From the NCBI RefSeq assembly GCF_001613245.1, contig NZ_BDBZ01000046.1, positions 51,858-115,857 of the forward strand: 64,000 bases of DNA. The letters are read 5' to 3'. Positions 9,119 through 16,733 of the stretch are shown in pieces. Each line of letters begins with the position of its first letter. Within the stretch, counting starts at the first letter, position 1. The position numbers and the translations under genes are program-made. Under the pieces are notes generated by a model. The model worked only from the letters and a program-made list of their open reading frames with translations, did no database searches and was not told the DNA's origin. Source of the stretch: Nocardia speluncae NBRC 108251 (lineage in GTDB: Bacteria > Actinomycetota > Actinomycetes > Mycobacteriales > Mycobacteriaceae).

Positions 9119-9545
9119 ACCATCGGAAGGTGCCGAAATCAACTCTTCCCCAGTATCTTTCGACTCCGCTCCGGAACCGGGCGCAGGCCCGCCGATCTAC
9201 GACCGGATCGGCGGCCGCGAAGCCCTCGAGGCCGTTGTCGAAGACTTCTATACCCGTGTACTCGCCGACGAGGCCCTACGACCTTTCTTCACCGGAATCA
9301 ACATGACCCGGATGAAAGGCAGGCAGGTGGAGTTCTTCGCGGCGGCTCTCGGTGGGCCCGACCCTTATATCGGCGCCTCGATGAAACAGGTGCACCGGGG
9401 TCGTGGTATCACCCGGTATCACTTCGACCTCGTGGCCTGCCATCTCACGGATGCGCTGACCGGTGCGGGAGTGCCGTCGGAGCTGGTGGCCGAAATCATT
9501 GCCGCGATATCACCGCTCGCCGGTGATATCGCGTCCAGTCCGTGA
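9102..9545 (+). CDS. glbN: Group I truncated haemoglobin (HbN type)
   Basis: The protein from IYDRIGGREALEAVVEDFY onward closely resembles mycobacterial HbN, an NO dioxygenase. The EDFYTRVL block supplies the B10 tyrosine, MKGRQVEFF the distal-pocket Gln region, and GITRYHFDLVACHL the proximal (F8) histidine. The only canonical start in frame is GTG at 9102, 17 bases inside the preceding DUF2236 gene and without a good ribosome site. A strong GGAAGG at 9125-9130 stands 7 bases before an ATC codon at 9138, which would give a start at INSSPVSF; ATC initiation is rare but fits the spacing better. The overlap suggests co-expression with the exported oxygenase. Confidence 0.92.
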   Translation: MCHRAEPSEGAEINSSPVSFDSAPEPGAGPPIYDRIGGREALEAVVEDFYTRVLADEALRPFFTGINMTRMKGRQVEFFAAALGGPDPYIGASMKQVHRGRGITRYHFDLVACHLTDALTGAGVPSELVAEIIAAISPLAGDIASSP

Positions 9546-9657
9546 GCGGGTCGATGCGCTGCGATCACCAGGCCCGCGCTCGGCCGATGAACACAACCCA
9601 TCGCCCAGTAGCTGAACTCATGCCCGCACACATCACCTTCACTATCCAAGGAGCGTT

Positions 9658-10008
9658 ATGACGCCCGCAATCATTCGTCTTGCTGTCGCCTCCGCTGCGG
9701 CGATGAGCCTCGTCGGCGCCGCGGCAGGCGCGACTGCCCAACCGGTCTCGTCCCCGGCCGTCGCGCCGGTGGGCGAGGGGCAATCCGGAACCGGATCGTC
9801 GGCGTTGGACTCCGGGTCGGCGGCCGCGCGAACGGCCGGGGTACTCGTCGGCAACGGCGATATCATCGGGATCATCGTTCTGCTCGGTGTCACCCCGTTC
9901 CAGATACTGACCGACGGTGTCTGCGATATGGCCACCCTGTCGGCCCTGCCCAGTCCCTGCTCTCCGGGCCCGGCCCACTACACGAGGACGACTCCTGCCC
10001 AGGGATGA
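9658..10008 (+). CDS. Small secreted protein of unknown function
   Basis: The 116-residue product starts MTPAIIRLAVASAAAMSLVG and has a classical signal peptide with an Ala-rich core and likely cleavage after the ATAQ region (residues about 24-28). After an Ala/Ser/Gly linker comes a hydrophobic segment GDIIGIIVLLGVTPFQIL and two cysteines (CDMATLSALPSPC) that could form a disulphide. AAGGAG lies 4-9 bases before the ATG. I do not recognise the family; short secreted proteins of this build are common in Nocardia. It follows the haemoglobin gene in the same direction, 112 bases away, and faces the convergent thiolase gene. Confidence 0.72.
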   Translation: MTPAIIRLAVASAAAMSLVGAAAGATAQPVSSPAVAPVGEGQSGTGSSALDSGSAAARTAGVLVGNGDIIGIIVLLGVTPFQILTDGVCDMATLSALPSPCSPGPAHYTRTTPAQG

Positions 10009-10181
10009 GGAATCGGCCGGCGGGGGCGAAGCGGTGCGGCCCTCGCCTGCGGTCCAACGGATAACCGCTGGGCCGCAAGCGAAGTGCACATCACCGGCGT
10101 TGCGGTTCTCGCCGCGACCGGCGCCGCAGGTGCCGGCTGTCTGCGGTGCCGGCGAGCTGAACGGTGTGTGGGCGGGCCGGG

Positions 10182-11384
10182 TCAGCGGGTGGCGATAATC
10201 GCCGAGCCGTGGCCGAAGAGGCCTTGATTCACCGCAATTCCCGCCTGAGCATCTTCTACCTGGCGCCCGTCGGCCTCGCCGCGCAACTGCCAAGTGAGCT
10301 CGCAGACCTGCGCGATCGCCTGCGCGGGAATCGCCTCACCGAAACAGGCCAGCCCACCACTGGGATTGACCGGGATACGCCCGCCCAAGGTTGTTGCGCC
10401 GCTGCGCAGCAGTTCTTCCGCGCCGCCGGTCTCGCAGAGCCCGATGTCCTCGTACCAGTCCAGCTCCAGTGCGGTGGACAGGTCGTACACCTCGGCCAGC
10501 GACATGTCGCCGGGAGCGAGTCCGGCCTCTTCGTATGCGGCATGCGCGACCGCGGAACGGAACTCGTGTGGCGGCGGCTGGACGGCCACCGCGGAATCCG
10601 TCGCGAAATCGGGCAGATCGATAACGGTTTTCGGGAACGTCGGCGTGACCGTCGACAGCGCCCGGATACGGACCGGATCGGTGACACCGTGGCGGCGCGC
10701 GTACTCCATCGACGTCAGCACCAACGCGGCGCCGCCGTCACTGGTAGCGCAGATATCCAGCAGGCGCAGCGGGTCCGAGACGATCGCCGACGCCGCGACC
10801 TCCTCGGCCGATACCTCCTTGCGGTAGCGGGCGTTCGGGTTGTTGAGGCCGTGCTTGGCGTTCTTCACCTTCACCGCAGCGAAATCGTCGAGCGTGGCAC
10901 CGTGCAGTGCCATGCGCCGGCGGGCGTACAGCGCGAAATAGATCGGGTTCGTCGCGCCGAGCAGATGGAAACGCAACCAGTCCGGATCGTCGCGGCGTTC
11001 ACCGCCGACCGGCTGGAAGAAGCCTTTCGGGGTGGTGTCCGCGCCGACCACCAGCGCTACATCGCACAGTCCGGCCAGAATCTGGGCGCGGGCATTGGCG
11101 ACGGCCTGGGCGCCGGAGGCGCAGGCGGCGTAGCTGCTGGAGATCCGTGCACCCGACCAGCCCAGTGCCTGGGCGAACGTCGCACCCGAGACGAATCCCG
11201 GGTATCCGTTGCGGATGGTGTCCGCGCCGGCGATATAGCCGACGTCGCGGTGGTCCACCCCGGCATCGGCCAGCGCCGCGCGCGCCGCGACCAGCCCGTA
11301 CTCGACGAAATTGCGCCCCCATTTGCCCCACTGGTGCATACCTGCACCGAGGACGGCGATATCGCGGTCATTCGACTCAGGCAT
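10182..11384 (-). CDS. Lipid-transfer-type thiolase (Ltp/SCP-x family)
   Basis: The 400-residue product is a thiolase-fold protein with the nucleophilic Cys region SSYAACASGAQAV (Cys88). The C-terminal thiolase motif reads NPSGGLACFGEAIPA instead of the usual GHP-containing signature. That is typical of the Ltp2/Ltp3/Ltp4-type thiolases of steroid catabolism, which perform retro-aldol or thiolytic steps on steroid CoA side chains. Its start overlaps the stop of a DUF35 gene by 8 bases. Ltp2-type aldolases form complexes with DUF35 partners, so the pair probably forms one enzyme. Substrate is not readable from the sequence. Confidence 0.9.
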   Translation of the reverse strand: MPESNDRDIAVLGAGMHQWGKWGRNFVEYGLVAARAALADAGVDHRDVGYIAGADTIRNGYPGFVSGATFAQALGWSGARISSSYAACASGAQAVANARAQILAGLCDVALVVGADTTPKGFFQPVGGERRDDPDWLRFHLLGATNPIYFALYARRRMALHGATLDDFAAVKVKNAKHGLNNPNARYRKEVSAEEVAASAIVSDPLRLLDICATSDGGAALVLTSMEYARRHGVTDPVRIRALSTVTPTFPKTVIDLPDFATDSAVAVQPPPHEFRSAVAHAAYEEAGLAPGDMSLAEVYDLSTALELDWYEDIGLCETGGAEELLRSGATTLGGRIPVNPSGGLACFGEAIPAQAIAQVCELTWQLRGEADGRQVEDAQAGIAVNQGLFGHGSAIIATR

Positions 11385-11823
11385 CGACCGGCCTCCACAT
11401 CCACACCGTATGCTCCGCTTCCTCGTCTTCGTACAGCACGCCGAGGGTCAATTCGACCGGCATACCGACGGCCAGATCGTCGACCGTGAGGCCGCGCACC
11501 ACCTGACCGAGAATCACCATCTGCTCGACCTCGAGCTCTACCGCCGCGACGACATACGGCTCGAACGGTTCAGGGGAGACATAGGGCGGTGGCGGCTTGT
11601 ACCGGGCGTCCGCATACGACCAGATCCGGCCGCGGGTGGAGAACAGGTACTCGGCGAGCTCGGAGCCGTCCTTCGGGCCCGTGCACTGCGGGTTGCGGCA
11701 GGCCAGGGTGTTCCGCGGGAAGTACGGCGTGCCGCAGGTAGTGCAGCGACTTCCCTTCAGGCGCACCGTGCCGTCGTCCGCGGTGAACCAGTCGGCCACG
11801 GCGGGGCGTTGTTCTTTCTGCAC
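11377..11823 (-). CDS. DUF35 OB-fold/zinc-ribbon partner of the thiolase
   Basis: The 148-residue protein has a zinc ribbon, CTTCGTPYFPRNTLACRNPQC (four cysteines, shown here from its two ends: CTTC and CRNPQC), followed by an OB-fold typical of ChsH2/DUF35 acyl-CoA-associated proteins. I use the GTG at 11823 (VQKEQRPAVADWF); longer in-frame starts read into the divergent gene's leader. The ribosome site is weak. It is translated just before the thiolase with an 8-base overlap. Known DUF35 proteins complement thiolase-fold aldolases or MaoC hydratases in sterol side-chain breakdown, which suggests the same here. Confidence 0.88.
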   Translation of the reverse strand: MQKEQRPAVADWFTADDGTVRLKGSRCTTCGTPYFPRNTLACRNPQCTGPKDGSELAEYLFSTRGRIWSYADARYKPPPPYVSPEPFEPYVVAAVELEVEQMVILGQVVRGLTVDDLAVGMPVELTLGVLYEDEEAEHTVWMWRPVDA

Positions 11824-11953
11824 AGGACCGACCGTATAGGAACACGTTCTACATTGGGCCGGAAACCCACTCCATGGGAGTGTGACCGCAGGTACGGTAA
11901 GGCCGGATCGGGAGGTAACGGCCTCCTCGAATCGATCTGGAGAACCGACCACG

Positions 11954-12736
11954 ATGGGCATCGAAGTCATCGAACCGCAGTTGATCCGCAACGTCACGGT
12001 CGTCGGGGACCCCGACACGACGACACGAGTCGTGCATCGTCTGCTCCGCGATCTCACCAGGACCGGGACCGGCGTATCGAGCACGGTCCACTGGACCACG
12101 GACCACACCGACCACACGATCCGAATCGCCGAGCTGTCGAGCCACGCCCCCATTGTCCCCCTGGAACGGTCCATCCGAGTGGCCGACGGGCTGATCGCGG
12201 TCATGGACGCCGCCGCGAAACGCGACCCGCGACTCGAGACGGCACTGCGGGTCGCCGACGATCACCAGGTGGCCCGGTTGTGCCTGGTGACCGGCCTCGA
12301 CCATCCCGCCGCCGACTTCGGCCATTGCGTCGCGACGATCGCGGACACGCACGGGGCCGTGCCGTTGGCGCTGCAGCTCCCGCACGGTATCGGCACCGAG
12401 TTCGAAGGTGCCCTCGACCTGCTCTCGCTGGGGGAGTTCGAACAGGTGGCCGCGGACCTCGCCGGGAGTCACCGCACAGCCGCCGAGCAGTGTTACCGCC
12501 ACCTCGTCGATACGGTCGTGGACGACGCAGTTATCGCCGACCTTTCCGGCCCGTGCAAGATTCCCGCCGGCCGATTACATCACCGCATCCGCTACCTCAC
12601 CCAGATCGGCGATATCGCGCCCGTCCTGTGCGATACGACCCCCTGGGGCGCTATCGCCGCGCTCCTGGACGCCATCGTCCGCTACCTGCCCTCGCCCCTG
12701 CACGTCTGCCAACCGGAACATGCCCTCGACTACTGA
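11954..12736 (+). CDS. Degenerate elongation-factor-G G-domain-like protein
   Basis: The 260-residue protein aligns by eye with the first domain of EF-G across its full length. IRNVTVVGDPDTTTRVV (11-27) sits where EF-G has AHIDAGKTT. RIAELSSHAP (57-66) replaces the DTPGH region. ERSIRVADGLIAVMDAA (71-87) matches the well-conserved ERSLRVLDGAVAVFD block. LVTGLDH (111-117) replaces NKMD. IAPVLCDT...LLDAIVRYLPSP (221-248) matches the end of the EF-G G' region. All three guanine-nucleotide motifs are lost and EF-G domains II-V are absent. The ATG at 11954 has GGAGA upstream. The protein is therefore unlikely to be a GTPase; a ribosome-mimic, decoy or regulatory role is speculation. Confidence 0.75.
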   Translation: MGIEVIEPQLIRNVTVVGDPDTTTRVVHRLLRDLTRTGTGVSSTVHWTTDHTDHTIRIAELSSHAPIVPLERSIRVADGLIAVMDAAAKRDPRLETALRVADDHQVARLCLVTGLDHPAADFGHCVATIADTHGAVPLALQLPHGIGTEFEGALDLLSLGEFEQVAADLAGSHRTAAEQCYRHLVDTVVDDAVIADLSGPCKIPAGRLHHRIRYLTQIGDIAPVLCDTTPWGAIAALLDAIVRYLPSPLHVCQPEHALDY

Positions 12737-13001
12737 CCGGCCTCTTGTAGGTGGCCGTCCCGGTCTCTTCTGGTGTCCATCGCTGTTCACCGCCGGGGAG
12801 GAACCGCCTGTTCCACGCCGGCCGCAGCTTGCCTGCCTGCCGGATAGTTGTCCTTGCCGCCGCGCGGTAGTCGTAGATCCGGGCGCTGTGCGGAGATCCG
12901 TGCAGGCCGCGCGGGTTTCGCCGGCGATGTGATGGTGCGGGCGTCGGCGGAGCCCGATCCGGCCCGGTGGCGCTGTCCGTTTGCTGCGGTAGCTTCATTG
13001 G

Positions 13002-13793
13002 GTGCAGGACCATCTCGATGACCTCCGATTCGCCCACGTTCTCGTGGATTCCGCGGCCGCGGCCGGCATGGACCGCTTCAAGGCTCTCGACCTCATGATC
13101 GAGTCGAAGCCGGATCTGGAATCGGTGCGCGAATCCGAAACCGAGGTGGAGAAGCTCATTCGCGGTCAGTTGCAGCGATCCCGGCCTCGCGACGCGGTTC
13201 TCGGTGAGGGGGAGGGGCTCGAGGGCTCCGGGCCGCGGTGCTGGGTGGTCGATGCCATCGACGGTCTGGAGAACTATGCGCGCGGTGTACCGGTATGGGC
13301 TACGCAGATATCTCTGATCGAGGCATCCGAGGGCGGCTACCGGCCGGTGGTCGGCGTCGTCTCCGCTCCCGCGCTGGGGCGCCGCTGGTGGGCCGTGCAG
13401 GATCACGGCGCCTTCACCGGCCGGAATCTTTCCTCGGCGTCCCGCATGCGTGTCTCGGGCGTTTCGAAGTTACCGGACGCGTCGTTCGCGTATTCGTCCT
13501 TCGCGGGCTGGGAGGAGCAGGGCCGGCTGGGCGGTCTGCTGGCACTTTCCCGGGAGGTGTGGCGTACGCGCGCCTACGGCGACTTCTGGCCGTACATGAT
13601 GGTCGCCGAAGGTGTGGTCGATATCTGTGCCGATCCGGACCTCTCGCCGCTGGAGATGGCCGCGCACGCCGTGATCGTCACCGAGGCGGGTGGTGCCTTC
13701 ACCGGTCTCGACGGCAGCCCGGGACCGCTCGGCGACAGCGCGGCCGCGTCGAACGGCCTGCTGCACGACGAGTTGCTCGGGTATCTGAATTAG
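13002..13793 (+). CDS. Inositol-monophosphatase-family protein with altered metal motifs
   Basis: The 263-residue protein has the IMPase/HisN fold: KPDLESVRESE (36-46) matches the usual TEAD region, AVLGEGEG (65-72) the GEE loop, WVVDAIDGLENY (81-92) the DPIDGT motif, and a final MAAHAVIVTEAGG (219-231). It is closest in overall look to histidinol phosphatases (GVPVWATQISL). Several metal-binding positions differ: GEE is GEG, DPIDGT is DAIDGL, and the terminal WD is LE (Leu217-Glu218). Catalysis may be weakened or changed. The GTG start fits the family N-terminus. It faces a convergent hydrolase gene with 32 bases between. Confidence 0.85.
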   Translation: MQDHLDDLRFAHVLVDSAAAAGMDRFKALDLMIESKPDLESVRESETEVEKLIRGQLQRSRPRDAVLGEGEGLEGSGPRCWVVDAIDGLENYARGVPVWATQISLIEASEGGYRPVVGVVSAPALGRRWWAVQDHGAFTGRNLSSASRMRVSGVSKLPDASFAYSSFAGWEEQGRLGGLLALSREVWRTRAYGDFWPYMMVAEGVVDICADPDLSPLEMAAHAVIVTEAGGAFTGLDGSPGPLGDSAAASNGLLHDELLGYLN

Positions 13794-13825
13794 GTACTGG
13801 CGAGCACGGTGTCGGTGAGTGGCGC

Positions 13826-14704
13826 TCATTGCGCCGTATGTGCGAGGATCGCAGCCGCGAGTTCCTCGTGCACCTGCGGTGGCAGCGTATGCCCCATACC
13901 GGCGACGATCCGCAGCTGCGCGCCCGGTACCTGCTCGGCGATCACTGCGCCGTGCCCCGGCTTGGCCGGCTCATGGCTGCCTTCGACGACCAGCGTGGGT
14001 GCCTTGATCCGGGGGAGTACGCCGGTCGGTTCGAAATCGGGGCGGGCGGCGGCGGCCAGGCGGTGGTTGGCCGCCGCCGAGAGGTCGCGGGCGCGGTGGT
14101 GGATCCGTTCCTGGAGCTTCTGTGCCGCTGCCTCGTCGAACGGCAGGCCGGTGCCGTGTAGTACGCGCTGCTCGGCGACCATGCCGTCGATGCGGGTGTG
14201 CCGGTCCGCCGGCGGTGGTGCTGCTATGAGCTCGCGGTAGAAGGATACGAATTCGGGTTCCGGTTCGGGCAGGCTGCCCGGGGGCTGTGGTTCGCCGAGC
14301 AGAGCGCGCAGGATTACCTGGCCTTCATGACCTCCGAGTGGTGACGAGCCGATCAATGTCAACGAGCGCACCCGTTGCGGACATTCCACGGCTACGAACT
14401 GGGCGAGCAGGCCCCCCGCCGAATGGCCTACCAGATGGGCACTTTCGAGGCCGTGGGCGTCCAGGACCCGGTACACGTCGTTCTTGATATCGTCCCAGGT
14501 GTACGGCTGGGACGCGAAGTCGGCAGTGTCGGACATCCCGGTGTCGCGGTGGTCGTAACGGATCACCCGGCGACCTCCGGCGAGGAGTCGGTCGATGAAC
14601 TCCTCCGGCCAGAGAATGCCCTGCGACATCGATCCCATGATCAGCAGGATCGGTGTATCCGTGGTTGTGCCGAACTCTTCGCTCCAGATCTTCGGATCAC
14701 GCAT
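13826..14704 (-). CDS. Alpha/beta hydrolase (aclacinomycin-methylesterase-like)
   Basis: The 292-residue enzyme has the fold markers LLIMGSMSQGILWP (oxyanion region), VIRYDHRDTGMS and the nucleophile elbow GHSAGG (Ser95). The acid is likely in the TLVVEGSHE segment, and the histidine is in AGMGHTLPP near the C-terminus. This arrangement is typical of RdmC-like methylesterases and of many lactone or ester hydrolases. The ATG at 14704 is preceded by AGAGGA; the longer reading to 14791 adds only a low-complexity extension. It is divergent from a TetR gene whose palindromic operator lies between them, so it is a likely regulatory target. Substrate unknown. Confidence 0.88.
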   Translation of the reverse strand: MRDPKIWSEEFGTTTDTPILLIMGSMSQGILWPEEFIDRLLAGGRRVIRYDHRDTGMSDTADFASQPYTWDDIKNDVYRVLDAHGLESAHLVGHSAGGLLAQFVAVECPQRVRSLTLIGSSPLGGHEGQVILRALLGEPQPPGSLPEPEPEFVSFYRELIAAPPPADRHTRIDGMVAEQRVLHGTGLPFDEAAAQKLQERIHHRARDLSAAANHRLAAAARPDFEPTGVLPRIKAPTLVVEGSHEPAKPGHGAVIAEQVPGAQLRIVAGMGHTLPPQVHEELAAAILAHTAQ

Positions 14705-15070
14705 ATCGTCCTCTTCTGTGGCGCTGCCGGGCGCCGGTCTCGTTTCGGTGTTCTGATTCGGCCGGTTCGTAGATGGAGGTCCCTCGTGCACCGGCCCTGG
14801 CGTGGTGTCTAGCGGCTGCCGCGCCTGCTGTGGCGGGGTAGGCCCTTTTGGGCGATGGCCGCGCGCGGCGGTGTCGGCCGGGCCGCGAGACGCTGATGGT
14901 TGTCCGGAATCGGGAAGGTGCCGTGGGGCTTTCGCATTTCGGTTCCGCCTTTCGGTGAGGACGGTGGGAGTGGCCGGCCCGGGAGGTGGGTCGTCGATCC
15001 GTACTGCCTCATTTGTAGTACTCTGAATGAAGTGATTTGAACCGTAGTACTACAGATGGAGTGGTGTCAA
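14705..15070. other. Divergent control region with no convincing gene
   Basis: The gap between the hydrolase and TetR genes holds the operator at 15015-15053. A 42-codon minus-strand reading starting ATG at 14937 has an upstream AAAGGCGGAA and encodes a basic peptide without family resemblance; it could be part of the hydrolase leader but I do not call it. Confidence 0.4.
15015..15053. promoter_or_regulatory. Palindromic TetR operator (GTAGTACTAC boxes)
   Basis: A perfect 10-base palindrome GTAGTACTAC lies at 15044-15053, just before the TetR gene. A near copy GTAGTACTCT lies at 15015-15024, 29 bases away centre to centre. The placement between divergent TetR and hydrolase genes fits autoregulation plus control of the hydrolase. 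Confidence 0.7.
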
Positions 15071-15655
15071 GTGGTCCGCACGAACCCCCAGCGCCGCCAA
15101 GCGTTGCTGGACGCATCGATCGAGGTCCTGGCCCGGGAAGGGGCCCGCGGACTGACGTTCCGCGCAGTGGACAAAGAAGCCGAGGTGCCGGCCGGTACCG
15201 CCTCGAACTACTTCGCCAACCGTGACGACCTGCTGGTTCAGGCAGGTCACCGGTATTACGAACGACTGGTCCCCGACGAATCGGTCATGATGAAATTGCA
15301 GGGGCCGCGTTCCCGCGAGACTGTCACCGAACTCATGACCGAAGTCGTCGGACGCGTCACCCGCTTCCGCACCGGCTATCTCGCGCTTCTCGAACTCCGG
15401 CTGGAAGCCACCCGGCGCCCCGAGCTCCAAGCCCTGCTCACCGAACGAGTCCGAGCCGATCTGGACTTCAATATCCGCAACCATGTCGACAACGGGATGC
15501 CGGGTGACGAGAACACGGTCGTCCTGCTGTTCCTGGCACTGAACTGGCTCATCCTGGAACGCCTCACCCTGCCCGGGGTGTTCACCGAGGAGCAGGCCGG
15601 CGAACTGGTCCGCATGGCGGTCGAGCGCGCGATTCCTGTCGGCGATCGTGCCTGA
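15071..15655 (+). CDS. TetR-family transcriptional regulator
   Basis: The 194-residue protein has an N-terminal HTH of TetR type: RRQALLDASIEVLAREGARGLTFRAV followed by GTASNYFANRDDLLV (about residues 8-55), then an all-helical ligand domain with a mid-protein LLELRLEATRRPEL segment. I use GTG at 15071 because GGAG stands about 10 bases upstream; an ATG at 15056 would extend the protein by five residues directly into the operator. It is divergent from the hydrolase and upstream of an SDR operon, so it may control either. Ligand unknown. Confidence 0.88.
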   Translation: MVRTNPQRRQALLDASIEVLAREGARGLTFRAVDKEAEVPAGTASNYFANRDDLLVQAGHRYYERLVPDESVMMKLQGPRSRETVTELMTEVVGRVTRFRTGYLALLELRLEATRRPELQALLTERVRADLDFNIRNHVDNGMPGDENTVVLLFLALNWLILERLTLPGVFTEEQAGELVRMAVERAIPVGDRA

Positions 15656-15730
15656 GCTGCCGCGGTCGCTGAATCCGGTGAACCCGTGGGCCGGGCCTGT
15701 CCGGTACCGGTCCGCGCGCTGCCGGCGCCC

Positions 15731-15759
15731 TTGACTGTTATATGGACACCCGTCTAACT
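15731..15759 (+). promoter_or_regulatory. Likely sigma-A promoter of the SDR-epimerase operon
   Basis: TTGACT at 15731-15736 and CTAACT at 15754-15759 are separated by 17 bases, a good vegetative promoter. The -10 part lies within CCGTCTAACTTC, a 12-base string that recurs on the opposite strand at 19982-19993 before the OYE-type gene, so it may also be a regulator half-site. Confidence 0.55.
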
Positions 15760-15882
15760 TCGTTTCAGCCGCCGAGAGAAGTGGGCCGGTCGGAACCCGC
15801 TCGGGCCCCCTCGGTGAATATGCCCCTACCGCGGTGGCCGCAACCGGCCATCCGTCCGACAACGATGATCGAAGGTGCCACG

Positions 15883-16725
15883 ATGAGTAATCCGACCGAA
15901 CCGCTGCTGGGACAGGTGGCCCTGGTGACGGGCGCGGCCCGCGGCCAGGGACGCGCGCATGCGGTCCGGTTGGCCGGGCAGGGCGCCGATATCATCGCCA
16001 TCGATGCGTGCGCGCCGATTTCCGGCACCGTCACCTACCCCGCCGCCACCGCCGAAGATCTCACGGAGACCGCGCGGCTGGTCGAATCCGCGGGCCGCAA
16101 AATCCTTACCCGTGCGGTCGACGTCAGGGATCTGGCGGCCATGCAACAGCTGGTGGCCGACGGTGTCGCACAGTTCGGCCGCCTCGACGTGCTGGTCGCC
16201 AACGCCGGGGTGCTGAGCTGGGCTCGTTTGTGGGAGATGACCGAAGAGCAGTGGGATACCGTTGTCGACGTCAATCTCAGTGGTACGTGGCGCACCATCC
16301 GGGCCGCGTTGCCGGCGATGATCGAGGCGGGCAACGGTGGCTCGGTAGTGATCGTCAGTTCGTCGGCCGGCCTGAAAGCGACACCGGGTAACGGGCACTA
16401 CGCAGCCTCCAAGCACGGGCTGGTGGCGTTGACCAATACACTGGCGCTGGAGGCGGGGGAGTTCGGTATCCGGGTGAACTCGATCCACCCGTACTCGGTG
16501 GACACCCCGATGATCCAGCCCGACGACATGATGGCGTTGTTCGGCAAGCATCCGTCGTTCCTGCACAGTTTCCCGCCGGTGCCACTGAAATCGCCCAACG
16601 ACGGGCAGAGCGGTTTCATGCCGGTCGAAGATGTCGCCGAAGTGGTGGCATGGCTGGCCGGTCCCGCCTCGGTGGCCATCACCGGCACCCAGGTCCCGGT
16701 CGATGCGGGCGCGCTGAAGTACTGA
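15883..16725 (+). CDS. Mycofactocin-type SDR oxidoreductase
   Basis: The 280-residue SDR has the cofactor loop VTGAARGQGRAHAV (15-28), NAG at 107-109, and the catalytic Ser160, Tyr173, Lys177 (HYAASKHG). The GARGQGRAHAV loop and the insertion around DACAPISG are characteristic of the mycofactocin-associated SDR subfamily, whose NAD stays bound and is recycled by the peptide-derived redox cofactor mycofactocin. No mycofactocin biosynthesis genes are in the window. The ATG at 15883 has GAAGG upstream. The next gene starts 9 bases after the stop, so the two form an operon. The substrate is probably a secondary alcohol, identity unknown. Confidence 0.92.
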   Translation: MSNPTEPLLGQVALVTGAARGQGRAHAVRLAGQGADIIAIDACAPISGTVTYPAATAEDLTETARLVESAGRKILTRAVDVRDLAAMQQLVADGVAQFGRLDVLVANAGVLSWARLWEMTEEQWDTVVDVNLSGTWRTIRAALPAMIEAGNGGSVVIVSSSAGLKATPGNGHYAASKHGLVALTNTLALEAGEFGIRVNSIHPYSVDTPMIQPDDMMALFGKHPSFLHSFPPVPLKSPNDGQSGFMPVEDVAEVVAWLAGPASVAITGTQVPVDAGALKY

Positions 16726-16733
16726 GGCCGGAT

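Noticed and set aside
14809..14937. 42-codon basic minus-strand ORF between hydrolase and TetR
   Set aside because: Weak ribosome site, no family, located in a control region.
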